DNA of 64,000 nucleotides from an uncultured Clostridia bacterium (GCA_937880755.1 CALGRX010000021.1:62001-126000); one strand, 5' to 3'. Counted from the first letter of the stretch, positions 34,751 to 44,401 are shown. The notes: generated by a model not told the origin, from the sequence alone. Numbers and translations: made by a program.

Positions 34751-36001
34751 CTATGCTATATTTTGCGACTTTTTGGATAGCTTAGAGCTGATAATTTGGC
34801 ATACGAACAAGGCTATCGGAAATACGGTAGATATCAATATTCCGCCTCTAAGACCTAGTCCCTCTACGTTGATACCAAGGTCGATAGCATGCGCTTGCAT
34901 ATCGGGGCTGTTGACGATAGCGTCGGCAATCATGCCCGACAAGGCAGGACCCAAAGTGCAACCTAGGTCGCCTGCAAAGGCGAGTAGACCAAAGAGCATC
35001 GTTCCGCCAAGAGGGAATTTTTCTGCTGTGTTGCTAAGTGTGCCCGGCCACAGTAGTGCCACCGTCAAACCGGTAAATCCGCAAGCCAAGAGCGAGATGA
35101 TTTGAAGTGGGACGAGCGCTGTCAAAAGATAGCAAATAATTGCGGAAAAAGAGCTGATTTTAAGCAGTTTTTCGAGGTTTATCCTATTGCTAAACAGTCC
35201 GAAGAAAACTCTGCCGAGAGCCATAAGCAATGCAAAGAAGCAAGGACCGAGCAAATCTCCTACGAACTTGCTCACCCCAAGACCTTTTTCGGCAAAGAGT
35301 GAAGACCATTGCGCTATTATCGCTTCGCTCGCACCGCTAAATATCATTGCGAGGAATGCAAGTATGAATAGCGGAGATGCAATCAGTTGTCGTACCGGGG
35401 TACGCTCTTTAGAAGACACGGGGTCTACGAGCGGAACGAACAAAAACATAATTAGATTGGCTAGCGGAATAATCGCCCAAATATACGGCAATATATACCA
35501 GTTGTTACCGCCAAACACCTTGATAAACAACGTCGATAGCAGCACCACGCCAAGTTGTCCCCAGCAGTAGAAGGAATGCAAAAGCGCCATTGCTCCGTGC
35601 TTTTCGCCAAGAGGAAGAGCATCGGTAAGAGGACTGACGACTGCTTCCAACAAGCCTCCGCCTACGGAATATAAGAACGTGGCTATAAATATCGCCAAAA
35701 ACGAGTGAGTCATCACTCTAGGCAACGTGCCCAGCAAAATTAGTCCGATGATGGTCAATGAGAGGGCAAATATCATAGTGCCTCTAAACTTGAGTGCATC
35801 GGTGATTTTGGCGGCGAAGAGGTCAATGATTAGTTGAAACGAAAAGTTGACTAGTACTAAAGCCGAAAGAAGGCTGAGGCTTAGACCGTATCCGTCTTGA
35901 AAAATCGCAAATAAAATAGGTGCAAGGTTGACTATCGTCGCTTGCACTATATAGGCTACGTAACAGCTATGGAGAGTGGATTTGTAATTGAGATTTTTCA
36001 T
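34751..36001 (-). CDS. Major facilitator superfamily transporter
   Basis: 416 aa from the ATG at 36001; a TTG five codons earlier is possible. Twelve hydrophobic helices are visible in two halves with a cytoplasmic middle loop around residues 190-205 (DPVSSKERTPVR). Features such as FLYSVGGGLLEAVVSPLTDALP and LHSFYCWGQLGVV resemble the sugar/FHS-like branch, so a sugar substrate is plausible but not shown. No clear ribosome binding site lies before the ATG. The promoter is close (minus strand, 36022-36050). It is monocistronic and divergent from metG. Confidence 0.88.
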   Translation of the reverse strand: MKNLNYKSTLHSCYVAYIVQATIVNLAPILFAIFQDGYGLSLSLLSALVLVNFSFQLIIDLFAAKITDALKFRGTMIFALSLTIIGLILLGTLPRVMTHSFLAIFIATFLYSVGGGLLEAVVSPLTDALPLGEKHGAMALLHSFYCWGQLGVVLLSTLFIKVFGGNNWYILPYIWAIIPLANLIMFLFVPLVDPVSSKERTPVRQLIASPLFILAFLAMIFSGASEAIIAQWSSLFAEKGLGVSKFVGDLLGPCFFALLMALGRVFFGLFSNRINLEKLLKISSFSAIICYLLTALVPLQIISLLACGFTGLTVALLWPGTLSNTAEKFPLGGTMLFGLLAFAGDLGCTLGPALSGMIADAIVNSPDMQAHAIDLGINVEGLGLRGGILISTVFPIALFVCQIISSKLSKKSQNIA

Positions 36002-36021
36002 TTTTTCATTTGCCAAACAGT

Positions 36022-36050
36022 ATCATACCAAAGTGGCGTATATAAGTCAA
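36022..36050 (-). promoter_or_regulatory. Promoter of the MFS transporter
   Basis: On the minus strand: TTGACT (36045-36050), 17-bp spacer, TATGAT (36022-36027). The predicted leader is only about 13-15 nt and lacks a Shine-Dalgarno sequence. Confidence 0.6.
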
Positions 36051-36124
36051 GTGAGAAGCTCAATCCGTACAAGGATATTTTGGCACTATAAGTCATCAAA
36101 AATGCGTTATTGAGGCAATATTAT

Positions 36125-36153
36125 TTTACAATCTCAAAATAAAAGTATATAAT
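36125..36153 (+). promoter_or_regulatory. Promoter of the metG operon
   Basis: TTTACA (36125-36130), 17-bp spacer, TATAAT (36148-36153), 41 bases before the metG ATG. No T-box leader fits in this space. Confidence 0.65.
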
Positions 36154-36194
36154 ATATAAAATATAAGGCAATCAACCCGTCAAAGGAGAGCAAT

Positions 36195-38153
36195 ATGGCA
36201 GAAAAATTTTATATTACCACACCAATCTATTATCCAAGCGGCAAGTGGCATATTGGCACTTGCTACACGACTATCGTTTGCGACGCAATCGCTCGTTTCA
36301 AACGAATGCAAGGCGTGGACGTCTTTTATTTGACAGGTACCGACGAGCACGGCCAAAAAATTCAAAAGGTTGCTCAAGCGGCGGGCGTAGACGTCAAAGA
36401 ATATATAGACAAAATCGTTGGAGAACTCAAGGACCTTTGGAAACTCCTCGACATCTCTTACGACAAATTTATCCGCACCACCGACGAATATCACGAGAAG
36501 GCAGTGCAAAAGATATTCAACAAGCTCTACGAGCAAGGCGATATATACAAGAGTGAATACGAGGGGTGGTATTGTACCCCTTGCGAAGCTTTTTGGACCA
36601 AGTCGCAGCTCGTTGACGGCAAATGCCCCGACTGCGGTAGACCCGTTGAGCTGATGAAAGAAGAGAGCTACTTCTTCAAGATGAGTAAATATCAGGATAG
36701 GATTATCAAACTCATCGAAGAAAATCCCGACTTTTTGCAACCCGTTTCTCGTCAAAACGAGATGCTCAACAACTTCTTAAGACCGGGACTTCAAGATTTG
36801 TGCGTATCGAGGACGTCGTTCGATTGGGGTATCAAAGTACCTTTTGACCCAAAACACGTAATTTACGTATGGCTTGACGCTCTCACCAACTATATCACGG
36901 CGCTCGGCTACGGCAGTGACGACACGACTTTATTTGACAAATATTGGCCTGCCGATATCCATATGATGGGTAAAGAGATTATCAGATTCCACTCTATTAT
37001 ATGGCCTGCAATCTTGATGGCGCTCAACATACCGCTTCCTAAGAAGGTTTACGGACACGGCTGGCTCAAGTTTGGCACAGACAAGATGAGCAAGTCCAAG
37101 GGTAACGTGGTAGATCCATTTATATTGTGCGACAGATACGGAGTGGACGCACTTAGATACTATATGCTTAGAGAAGTTCAGTTCGGACAAGACGGCAGTT
37201 ATACCAACGAGAGCTTTATCAAGCGTATCAACAGCGACTTGACCAACGAACTCGGCAACCTCGTATCGAGAGTAACGGCAATGGTTACGCAATACTTTGG
37301 CGGTCAAATACCTGCACCTAACTTAGAGGAGCCGATAGATAAAGAACTCAAAGAATTGTGTCAAGGTCTATACGGCAAGTTGTGCAAGGATATAGACGAA
37401 CTCGCCGTGCCTCAAGCACTCGAACATATATGGGAAGTAATACAAAGAGCCAACAAATATATAGACGAAACCACGCCTTGGATACTTGCCAAGAGCGAAG
37501 ACGGCAAGGTAAGACTTGCTACCGTTATGTACAACCTGTGCGAGGCGATAAGATACGTAGCAACTACGCTTAGACCATTCCTCACCAAGACGCCCGACAA
37601 GATTTTTGCCAAACTCGGCATCGAGGACGAGGCGCTCAAGAGTTTCGACTCTCTCACTACTTTCGGGGCAACCGAAGTCGGCACTACGGTGGACAAGGGC
37701 GAAGCGCTATTCGTGAGATACGACCTCAACAAAGAGCTGGCGTATATGGACGGCATAATCGAAGAACAAATGAAACAAGCAAAAGCAAAGGAAGAGAAAC
37801 AAGTGGAAAACGTAGTAACAATTCAAGAAATCGGTATCGAAGAATTCGAGAAAGTACAACTAAAAGTCGGCACTATCGTAGAATGCGAAAAGGTGCCTAA
37901 GGCGGACAAGCTACTTTGTAGCAAAGTTGACCTCGGCGAGGGAAGTCCACGCACTATCGTCAGCGGAATTGCCAAGTATTACAACCCTGAAGAAATGGTT
38001 GGTAAGCAAGTGGTGGTAGTCACCAACCTCAAACCCGTCAAGTTGCGCGGAATAGAGTCGCAAGGTATGGTGCTTTGCGCAAGCGACGACGAGGGCAACC
38101 TCACCCTTATCTCTCCTGCTACCAAGATGAAGTCGGGTAGCGAAATAAGATGA
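36195..38153 (+). CDS. metG: Methionyl-tRNA synthetase
   Basis: 652 aa. It charges tRNA-Met. The class I signatures are HIGT in GKWHIGTCYTT (HIGH motif) and DKMSKSKGNVV (KMSKS). The zinc knuckle is one pair each of CTPC and CPDC around residues 130-150. A C-terminal tRNA-binding OB fold (EMAP II-like, from about residue 550) includes VQLKVGTIVECEKVPKADKLL. CAAAGGAGAGCAAT precedes the ATG. The stop overlaps the tatD start by four bases (ATGA). It is first in a metG-tatD-rSAM-rsmA operon, a common Firmicutes arrangement. Confidence 0.98.
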   Translation: MAEKFYITTPIYYPSGKWHIGTCYTTIVCDAIARFKRMQGVDVFYLTGTDEHGQKIQKVAQAAGVDVKEYIDKIVGELKDLWKLLDISYDKFIRTTDEYHEKAVQKIFNKLYEQGDIYKSEYEGWYCTPCEAFWTKSQLVDGKCPDCGRPVELMKEESYFFKMSKYQDRIIKLIEENPDFLQPVSRQNEMLNNFLRPGLQDLCVSRTSFDWGIKVPFDPKHVIYVWLDALTNYITALGYGSDDTTLFDKYWPADIHMMGKEIIRFHSIIWPAILMALNIPLPKKVYGHGWLKFGTDKMSKSKGNVVDPFILCDRYGVDALRYYMLREVQFGQDGSYTNESFIKRINSDLTNELGNLVSRVTAMVTQYFGGQIPAPNLEEPIDKELKELCQGLYGKLCKDIDELAVPQALEHIWEVIQRANKYIDETTPWILAKSEDGKVRLATVMYNLCEAIRYVATTLRPFLTKTPDKIFAKLGIEDEALKSFDSLTTFGATEVGTTVDKGEALFVRYDLNKELAYMDGIIEEQMKQAKAKEEKQVENVVTIQEIGIEEFEKVQLKVGTIVECEKVPKADKLLCSKVDLGEGSPRTIVSGIAKYYNPEEMVGKQVVVVTNLKPVKLRGIESQGMVLCASDDEGNLTLISPATKMKSGSEIR

Positions 38154-38920
38154 TAATAGACTCACACGCTCACGTCAACGACTGCGCACTAGACGAGTTG
38201 CGGCCACAAATATTGCAAGATACGTTGGATATTCCTATGAAGTTTTGCGAGGTGGGCTTCGATTGCGACAGCTCGCTAAGAGCCGTAGACCTTGCCGAGG
38301 ACAACGTAGGCGTCTACGCAATAATAGGCACGCACCCTCAAGAAGCGGAAAAGTTGACTAAGGAGCATCTCGAAATTTATCGAAGACTATCCACACACCC
38401 CAAGGTAGTGGCGTTGGGCGAGATAGGGCTAGACTATCACTATCCCGATCCGCCTAGAGAGAGCCAACTCGTAGCCTTCGAAAGACAGCTTCGACTTGCG
38501 ACTACCCTCGACTTGCCGGTGGTATTGCACGTAAGGGAGAGTTATAAGGACAGCTTCGACCTATTGTCGCAATATGCTGGCAAGATAAAGAGAGGAATAC
38601 TTTTGCATTGCTACAGTGGTTCGGCGGAGAGCGTAAAACTCTTTGACAAACTTGATTGTTATTACGCATTAGGCGGAGCGATAACCTTCAAAAACGCAAA
38701 AAAAGAAGAGGTCATCAAGGCAATAAGACCCGATAGACTTTTGCTGGAGACTGACTGTCCTTATATGACGCCCGTACCTTTTAGAGGCACGCCGAATATG
38801 CCTAAGTACGTTAGGCTCGTCGCGCAAAAGGTGGCGGAAGTGCTTGGCGAGGACGTGGAGAGCGTAATAGAAAGAACTAGCGCCAACACCAAGAGATTAT
38901 TCTACAAAATAGTAGACTGA
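38150..38920 (+). CDS. tatD: TatD family deoxyribonuclease
   Basis: 256 aa. Metal-dependent nuclease of the amidohydrolase fold. Metal ligands are in DSHAHVND (first His pair), LGEIGLDYH (Glu), VVLHVRES and LLHCYSG (His), and LLETDCPYMTP (Asp). Proposed roles are 3'-end DNA processing and quality control. The start overlaps the metG stop (ATGA), so translation is coupled. Confidence 0.96.
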   Translation: MIIDSHAHVNDCALDELRPQILQDTLDIPMKFCEVGFDCDSSLRAVDLAEDNVGVYAIIGTHPQEAEKLTKEHLEIYRRLSTHPKVVALGEIGLDYHYPDPPRESQLVAFERQLRLATTLDLPVVLHVRESYKDSFDLLSQYAGKIKRGILLHCYSGSAESVKLFDKLDCYYALGGAITFKNAKKEEVIKAIRPDRLLLETDCPYMTPVPFRGTPNMPKYVRLVAQKVAEVLGEDVESVIERTSANTKRLFYKIVD

Positions 38921-38930
38921 CGGAGGAAGT

Positions 38931-39527
38931 ATGGAACAAAGATACGTCTATACCGTGGACACCAATATATATATCAATCTCACCAATCGTTGTAGCAATA
39001 GGTGTGAGTTTTGCGTGAGGTATTACGACAAACCAATATACGGCGACTTATGGATTAAGGACGAGCCAACCGCAGAGCAAGTTATCGATATTCTCGAGAG
39101 AGAGTACGATATATCGGATTACGGCGAAGTGGTGTTTTGCGGATACGGAGAGCCGACCTACAAGTTTGACGAGATAGTCAAGATATGTGACTACGTTCAC
39201 TCTAAGGGTGGCAAGACTCGTATCAATACTAACGGACAGGGCAGCAAAATCAACGGTAGAGACATATCTAGCGAGATGAGCAAAATTATGGATACTATCA
39301 ACGTTTCGCTCAACGCTACCGACAAGGTCAAGTACGACGCTATATGTCATAGCGATTACGGCTTAGATGCATTTGATATTATGCTTGACTTTGCAAGAAA
39401 TTGCGTCAAGGCGGGGGGCAACGTCGTGCTTAGCGTAGTGGATTGCATAGGTCAAGAGGAGATAGACAAAGCGCGCAATATTGCTAGAGAAATAGGCGCA
39501 AAGCTTAGGGTGAGAGAGTTGTTATGA
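38931..39527 (+). CDS. Radical SAM protein of the TatD-linked family
   Basis: 198 aa. It has a compact radical-SAM core with CxxxCxxC in NRCSNRCEFCVRY near residue 21 and the SAM-binding CGYGEPT. It matches the small radical SAM family named for its position next to tatD; the reaction is unknown. It lacks the C-terminal accessory cluster domain of larger radical SAM enzymes. It lies 10 bases after tatD, and its stop overlaps the rsmA start by four bases. GGAGGAAGT precedes the ATG. Confidence 0.88.
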   Translation: MEQRYVYTVDTNIYINLTNRCSNRCEFCVRYYDKPIYGDLWIKDEPTAEQVIDILEREYDISDYGEVVFCGYGEPTYKFDEIVKICDYVHSKGGKTRINTNGQGSKINGRDISSEMSKIMDTINVSLNATDKVKYDAICHSDYGLDAFDIMLDFARNCVKAGGNVVLSVVDCIGQEEIDKARNIAREIGAKLRVRELL

Positions 39528-40345
39528 ATATAAGCGAGTTGCTAAGAGACAACAACTTCAAGTTCAACAAGCAGTTTGGCCAAAACTTTATCACCGACGT
39601 CAATCTCCTTAATGCGATGGTCGCGGACAGCGGAATAATGCAGGACGACGTAGTGGTTGAGATTGGTGCGGGCGCAGGCACTTTGACGAGGCAACTTGCA
39701 AGCGTAGCCAAAAAGGTGTACGCCTTCGAAATAGATCGCAATCTCGTACCCATCTTGTCTCAGTCGCTACAAGGCTTGGACGATAAGGTTGAGGTTATAT
39801 TTAAGGACTTTCAAAAGGTGAGCGAGGACGAGCTTATTGCAATGACGGGCAGTAAGTACAAAGTCGTTGCCAATCTTCCTTACTATATCACCACGCCTCT
39901 TATAATGCGCTTTTTGGAGAGCGAGCACAAACCGGGCAGCGTGACGGTGATGATTCAAAAAGAAGTGGGTGAGCGTATAGTCAGCAAAGAAGGAAGCAGT
40001 GATTACGGCGTGATAACTCTTGCCATTGCCTTGGAGGGCGAGGCAAAGATTACCCGCACCGTGCCTAAGACACTATTCGTGCCACAACCCAAGGTCGACA
40101 GCTGTATAGTGCGCATAGACCTATACGACAAGTACGACGGCGTGGATAAGGCTAAGGTTAAGAAGGTGATAAGAGCGGGCTTTGCTATGAGAAGAAAGAC
40201 GCTCGTCAACAACCTTTTGCAGTTGGGCGTATATAGAAGCGTGGCGGAAAAGGCTCTAACCGATATGGGCTTGGACGTTAGAGTTAGGGGCGAGAGTTTG
40301 TCCTTGGAACAGTACGTGGAACTATCGGACAAACTGTCTATTTAG
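39524..40345 (+). CDS. rsmA: 16S rRNA adenine dimethyltransferase RsmA (KsgA)
   Basis: 273 aa. It dimethylates the two adjacent adenines near the 3' end of 16S rRNA during small-subunit assembly. The start FNKQFGQNFITDVNLL is characteristic. SAM-binding is VVEIGAGAGTLTRQL, and the catalytic motif is NLPYYITTPL. A C-terminal helical domain (from ~190) has RAGFAMRRKTLVNNL. It is last in the metG operon with a terminator behind it. Confidence 0.97.
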   Translation: MNISELLRDNNFKFNKQFGQNFITDVNLLNAMVADSGIMQDDVVVEIGAGAGTLTRQLASVAKKVYAFEIDRNLVPILSQSLQGLDDKVEVIFKDFQKVSEDELIAMTGSKYKVVANLPYYITTPLIMRFLESEHKPGSVTVMIQKEVGERIVSKEGSSDYGVITLAIALEGEAKITRTVPKTLFVPQPKVDSCIVRIDLYDKYDGVDKAKVKKVIRAGFAMRRKTLVNNLLQLGVYRSVAEKALTDMGLDVRVRGESLSLEQYVELSDKLSI

Positions 40346-40383
40346 GATACTAAAAAATATATTGATTAATAATATAATATAAG

Positions 40384-40409
40384 AACGGACACAGCCGTCC
40401 GTTTTTTTT
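40384..40409 (+). terminator. Terminator of the metG-rsmA operon
   Basis: AACGGAC pairs with GTCCGTT around ACAGCC, followed by T6. Confidence 0.85.
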
Positions 40410-40501
40410 GCCAAAATTCTCCAAAATTGAGAGGCGTTTTGCTCGGTTTGCAAGTAATATTAGTTGGCTTGACGGCATAGTCTATTGTGATAGGAGGGGC
40501 T

Positions 40502-41497
40502 ATGTTTATCAATAAAAAACTTATCGTGCTTAACGGAGATACGACGGGATACGTCAAAATAGAAAGGTTGAGTGACAAGTGTATTGCCAAAGCTAAAATC
40601 AACGGAACAAAGGATGCGCTAATTGGCATATTCGAAGGGGATAGATTGGCATATCTCGGCGATTGTGATAGCGTTGCTGATATAGACGACATTGATATGG
40701 ATGCCACGCTCACTGCTGTGGCTTTGTCGGATGGTAGAATAATGGCCAAAGGTAGCGTCAACGGCAACGCACTTGGTCAGGCACGTATTCTTAGAGAGAT
40801 AAATAATAGGGCGAGCGGATACGATAATAGTCAAAAAGTCGATACGTATCCCCAAAAATCTCAACATAGGCAATCTAACGCGGAGCAAAACAACGAAACT
40901 GTTAGCGGTCAAGAGCAAGTGCGAAATGATGAGCAAAACCGCATAATCAATCGCCAAGAAAAAATCCATGAAGAGTCTCACCGTATAGGAGAAAGAAAAG
41001 AGGCTCGAGAAGAAATAGAGAGGTGCGCCGAAACCTCAACGAGCGAGCAAGAGGTTGTGGAAGAGGTACAACCTACCATACAAGCGAGTGAAGAAAAGTT
41101 CGAGCAAGAGCAAAGGGCTAAGGACGATACGTCTAGCGACGCGAGTGAAAATACGGGCGAGGAGCAAAAGCCTTCTACGGACTTTTATAACTCTATCAAA
41201 GACGAACTAGACAAATTATTTGATACTTATCAAGCCGACGAAGAGTTGGAAAGTCTTATCGAAAACAGCAAGTGGGTGAGAGTGCCTACGGGAGAAGAGG
41301 GGTATTACGTTACAGGCATAATTTATTACGAAGGCGTGCCACAAATTATATGCTACGGCGTACCCGACAAGGACAACTCCAATCCACCGCCTTGCAACTC
41401 AACTTGTAGGCAATGGTTGCCAATCGTAGAGAATGGTAGAGGATATTGGATGATGTATCAATCTACTATCGACGGAGAATTCGTAGAGGAGAGCTAA
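40502..41497 (+). CDS. Conserved hypothetical protein, two domains joined by a Glu/Gln-rich linker
   Basis: 331 aa from the ATG at 40502, behind AGGAGGGGCT; five codons upstream are not supported. Residues ~1-95 form a beta-rich N-terminal domain (KLIVLNGDTTGYVKIE; LTAVALSDGRIMAKGSV). Residues ~105-220 are low complexity, rich in E, Q, S and R, and probably disordered or helical. Residues ~225-325 form a compact C-terminal domain (SKWVRVPTGEEGYYVTG, PQIICYGVPD, QWLPIVENGRGYWMMYQ). I recall similar C-terminal domains in many Clostridia as hypothetical proteins, but no function. There is no signal peptide or membrane helix, so it is likely cytoplasmic. Confidence 0.75.
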   Translation: MFINKKLIVLNGDTTGYVKIERLSDKCIAKAKINGTKDALIGIFEGDRLAYLGDCDSVADIDDIDMDATLTAVALSDGRIMAKGSVNGNALGQARILREINNRASGYDNSQKVDTYPQKSQHRQSNAEQNNETVSGQEQVRNDEQNRIINRQEKIHEESHRIGERKEAREEIERCAETSTSEQEVVEEVQPTIQASEEKFEQEQRAKDDTSSDASENTGEEQKPSTDFYNSIKDELDKLFDTYQADEELESLIENSKWVRVPTGEEGYYVTGIIYYEGVPQIICYGVPDKDNSNPPPCNSTCRQWLPIVENGRGYWMMYQSTIDGEFVEES

Positions 41498-41522
41498 TAG
41501 ACAAGCATTTTTTCTTATCGCT

Positions 41523-41549
41523 TTCGCCACCATTAGGTGGCGAATTTTC
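41523..41549 (+). terminator. Terminator after the hypothetical gene
   Basis: Perfect stem TTCGCCACC / GGTGGCGAA with loop ATTA, then TTTTCTTTT. Confidence 0.88.
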
Positions 41550-41612
41550 TTTTGGTTGCTATTTACTTGACGGCAGGTGTATAATAATATTGTTAGACAA
41601 AGGAGTGATTAT

Positions 41613-41954
41613 ATGAACAAGGCGATCAAAGCATTCAAAGTCATCGTTGCGCTCGTTTTGATTGCAATGATAGTATTTTTGAGTTGGACTATTATCGACG
41701 CATATCGACAAGACAAGAATAAAGAACCCAACGACATCAAGAGTTTGCCGTTGGTATTGTCCTTCGTAGTGATTATCGTAGGGTCGGCAATAGGCGGCGT
41801 GGATATTATTTTGAGTTTGGCGGGATTGATAGTGTCCGCGGTCAACAAACAATCGTTACACAAAAAGCGCGACGTGGTTTATTTTGCGATTTTTATGGCT
41901 TTACCCGTCGTGTCGGAGATAGCTCTAGTTGCGATAGGCAAGGCTCTTTGCTAA
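41613..41954 (+). CDS. Small membrane protein, three helices
   Basis: 113 aa from the ATG at 41613 behind AAAGGAGTGATTAT; the 12 upstream codons overlap the promoter region. Three hydrophobic segments are visible (about residues 5-27, 43-75 and 88-110), with a polar loop DAYRQDKNKEPND between the first two. The family is unknown to me. It has no neighbour in the same operon and about 145 AT-rich bases follow before uraA. Confidence 0.65.
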   Translation: MNKAIKAFKVIVALVLIAMIVFLSWTIIDAYRQDKNKEPNDIKSLPLVLSFVVIIVGSAIGGVDIILSLAGLIVSAVNKQSLHKKRDVVYFAIFMALPVVSEIALVAIGKALC

Positions 41955-42034
41955 GAGCGGAATATCGAAGAGCGCCGAATAAGCGAGTGAAAATAAGATA
42001 AAATAAAAAAATATATAAAAATATCAAAATGTTA

Positions 42035-42063
42035 TTGTCTAACGGCGATATTTAGTGTAAAAT
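42035..42063 (+). promoter_or_regulatory. Promoter of uraA-upp
   Basis: TTGTCT (42035-42040), 17-bp spacer, TAAAAT (42058-42063), then a leader of only ~30 nt, so no room for a pyrimidine attenuator. Confidence 0.55.
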
Positions 42064-42098
42064 AACTGTAAAAGAAAATTTACAAAAGGGGAAAACTT

Positions 42099-43550
42099 AT
42101 GAAAAAAGGTTTTATTACACCAAAAGAAGCCGTCTTAAGCTTCCAACACGTTTTCGCAATGCTCGGCGCAACCATTCTCGTACCGATTCTTGCCAATATG
42201 AGTATCTCAATCGCTCTTATCTCGGCAGGTATGGGTACGATTATTTTTTATTTCATCACCAAGCGTAAAGTGCCTGTATTTTTGGGCTCTAGCTTCGCGT
42301 TCTTGAGCGCGCTTAGCTTGCAAATGGGAGACAAAGGGGCTATCGGTTCCGAGACTTGGAACTACGCAATGGCGCAACTAAGTATTGCAGTCCTCTGTAC
42401 GGGCCTCGTTTACGTAATCTTGTCGCTGATTATCAAACTCGTCGGCACCAACTTTATTCGTAAGCTTTTCCCACCTATCGTAGTAGGTCCGGTAATCATA
42501 GTTATCGGTATGTGTCTTGCGCCGGTTGCAATCAACAACTTCGTTGCTCCCGACACTGCAACCTCTACGCAAACTGTCGGCTACGTAGTTGCAGGCATCG
42601 CAACGGCGGCTACCATCATCGGATTTTCAGTATTTGCCAAAGGCTTTTTTAAGATTATTCCGGTTTTGCTCGGTATCGTTGTAGGCTATATCGTAGCGCT
42701 TTGCTTCGGTATCGTTAGCTTTGACACCGTAATCAACAGTGGATGGATTTTGTTCCAACCAAGCGAGTTTACTAAGGCATTCGGCTGGTACGGCTCTCTT
42801 GGCAAGATTTGGAACAAAGATTTGCTCAAAGTAATATTGATGTTCGCACCAATCGCTATCGTTACCTTTATGGAGCACCTCGGCGACGTCAACGCAAGTT
42901 CTATCGTTTGCGGTAAGGACTTCATCACCGACCCTGGCGTACATCGCACCTTGCTCGGCGACGGCGTTGCAACCATGGCTGCAGGTCTTATAGGCGGTCC
43001 TTGCAACACCACTTACGGCGAGAATACCGCAGTGCTTTCCCTTACCAAAAACTACAATCCTAACGTATTGTTCGTTGCGGGTATCTTTGCGGTAGTGCTC
43101 GGTATCTTCAGCAAGTTCGGCGCAGTGCTCGGCACAATCCCTGCACCTGTAATCGGCGGTGCTTCGCTCATTCTCTACGGTATGATTGCAGCCAACGGAC
43201 TTAAGACCATAGTAGAAGCAAAAGTTGACTTCTCCGACAGTAAGAATATGATTATCTGTTCCGTAATCCTCGTTATCGGTATCGGTATGAGTGCGGCAGG
43301 CAAAACTCTCAACATCGGTATACTCAGCTTCTCGGCACTCGCAGTAGCTACCTTCATCGGTATCATTCTCAACGCAATCTTTATGATTGGCAGAGGCAAG
43401 AATAAGCAAGAGTCTATCGTTGGTAGCGCTTACGGCGGAGAACTCGTCAAGAGCGAAGAAGCAACCGAGGCCGTAGTTGAAGATACTCAAGACGGCGCAG
43501 AAGAAGAAACGACCGAAGCCGTTGTTACCGAGAGCGTAGACAACAACTAA
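42099..43550 (+). CDS. uraA: Uracil permease, NCS2 family
   Basis: 483 aa. Uracil:proton symporter. It has the family opening FQHVFAMLGATILVPIL, the helix-8 glutamate segment TFMEHLGDVNASS and the helix-10 segment GGPCNTTYGENTAVLSLT, with about 12-14 hydrophobic segments. The last ~60 residues are an acidic cytoplasmic tail not needed in the family. It is followed after 17 bases by upp, so uptake and conversion of uracil to UMP are made together. Confidence 0.95.
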   Translation: MKKGFITPKEAVLSFQHVFAMLGATILVPILANMSISIALISAGMGTIIFYFITKRKVPVFLGSSFAFLSALSLQMGDKGAIGSETWNYAMAQLSIAVLCTGLVYVILSLIIKLVGTNFIRKLFPPIVVGPVIIVIGMCLAPVAINNFVAPDTATSTQTVGYVVAGIATAATIIGFSVFAKGFFKIIPVLLGIVVGYIVALCFGIVSFDTVINSGWILFQPSEFTKAFGWYGSLGKIWNKDLLKVILMFAPIAIVTFMEHLGDVNASSIVCGKDFITDPGVHRTLLGDGVATMAAGLIGGPCNTTYGENTAVLSLTKNYNPNVLFVAGIFAVVLGIFSKFGAVLGTIPAPVIGGASLILYGMIAANGLKTIVEAKVDFSDSKNMIICSVILVIGIGMSAAGKTLNIGILSFSALAVATFIGIILNAIFMIGRGKNKQESIVGSAYGGELVKSEEATEAVVEDTQDGAEEETTEAVVTESVDNN

Positions 43551-43567
43551 AATATTAGGAGAAAATT

Positions 43568-44206
43568 ATGAAAGATTATCCAAACGTAATGGTGTTCAAC
43601 CACCCTCTCATCAAGCACAAAATCGCGCATTTGAGAGACAAAAACACGGGTATGAAAGAGTTTAGAGAGCTCGTGGAAGAGATTACTTCCATTATGGCTT
43701 TCGAGGCGCTCAAGGATATCCCTACCAAAGAAGTGGAGATAGAGACTCCGCTTGAGGTTTGCACCCAGACTATGATAGTGGAGAAGTCGGTAGCAATCGT
43801 GCCTATCCTCAGAGCGGGACTCGGAATGGTCAACGGTATACACACCCTTTTGCCGACCGCCAAAGTGGGACATATCGGTATGTATCGTGACGAGGAAACC
43901 ATGGAACCACAAGCATACTACTGCAAACTACCTCAAGGCATCGAAAATATGAAGGTGTTTTTGCTCGACCCGATGCTAGCCACGGGCGGTAGCGCAAGCG
44001 AAGCAATCGGCTTCCTCAAAAAGCAAGGCGTCAAGGATATCACTATGATGAGTATCATTGCGGCGCCTGCGGGATTGGAGAGAGTAGCCGGCGACCACCC
44101 TGACGTCAAAGTCTACGTGTCCACTTTGGATAGAGAGCTCAACGAGCACTGCTATATCCTCCCGGGACTCGGCGATGCGGGCGACAGACTCTTCGGTACG
44201 AAATAA
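43568..44206 (+). CDS. upp: Uracil phosphoribosyltransferase
   Basis: 212 aa, normal size. It makes UMP from uracil and PRPP. The N-terminal VFNHPLIKHKIAHLRD is characteristic, the PRPP loop is LLDPMLATGGSASEA, and the uracil-binding tail ends with YILPGLGDAGDRLFGTK. AGGAGAAAATT precedes the ATG. It is second in the operon with the uracil permease. Confidence 0.97.
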   Translation: MKDYPNVMVFNHPLIKHKIAHLRDKNTGMKEFRELVEEITSIMAFEALKDIPTKEVEIETPLEVCTQTMIVEKSVAIVPILRAGLGMVNGIHTLLPTAKVGHIGMYRDEETMEPQAYYCKLPQGIENMKVFLLDPMLATGGSASEAIGFLKKQGVKDITMMSIIAAPAGLERVAGDHPDVKVYVSTLDRELNEHCYILPGLGDAGDRLFGTK

Positions 44207-44222
44207 TTATACAACAATCATC

Positions 44223-44253
44223 AAAACAGACGGCTTTTGCCGTCTGTTTTGTC
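44223..44253 (+). terminator. Terminator of uraA-upp
   Basis: Perfect 12-bp stem AAAACAGACGGC / GCCGTCTGTTTT with loop TTTT. Confidence 0.92.
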
Positions 44254-44344
44254 TTAGATATCGAGAAACAAGTAGAAAAACAAAACGATAAAAAAGATAA
44301 TGTCAAATAATCGTTATTTTTGTAACAAACTTTGGGCTATTGTG

Positions 44345-44373
44345 TTGTCTTTATATATATTATTTGATATAAT
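44345..44373 (+). promoter_or_regulatory. Promoter of the hydrogenase operon
   Basis: TTGTCT (44345-44350), 17-bp spacer, TATAAT (44368-44373), then CGGAGGAAG before the hydC ATG at 44402. The longer reading frame from 44300 overlaps this promoter and is rejected. Confidence 0.7.
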
Positions 44374-44401
44374 GGTGGCAGTTACCAAAACGGAGGAAGT
44401 T

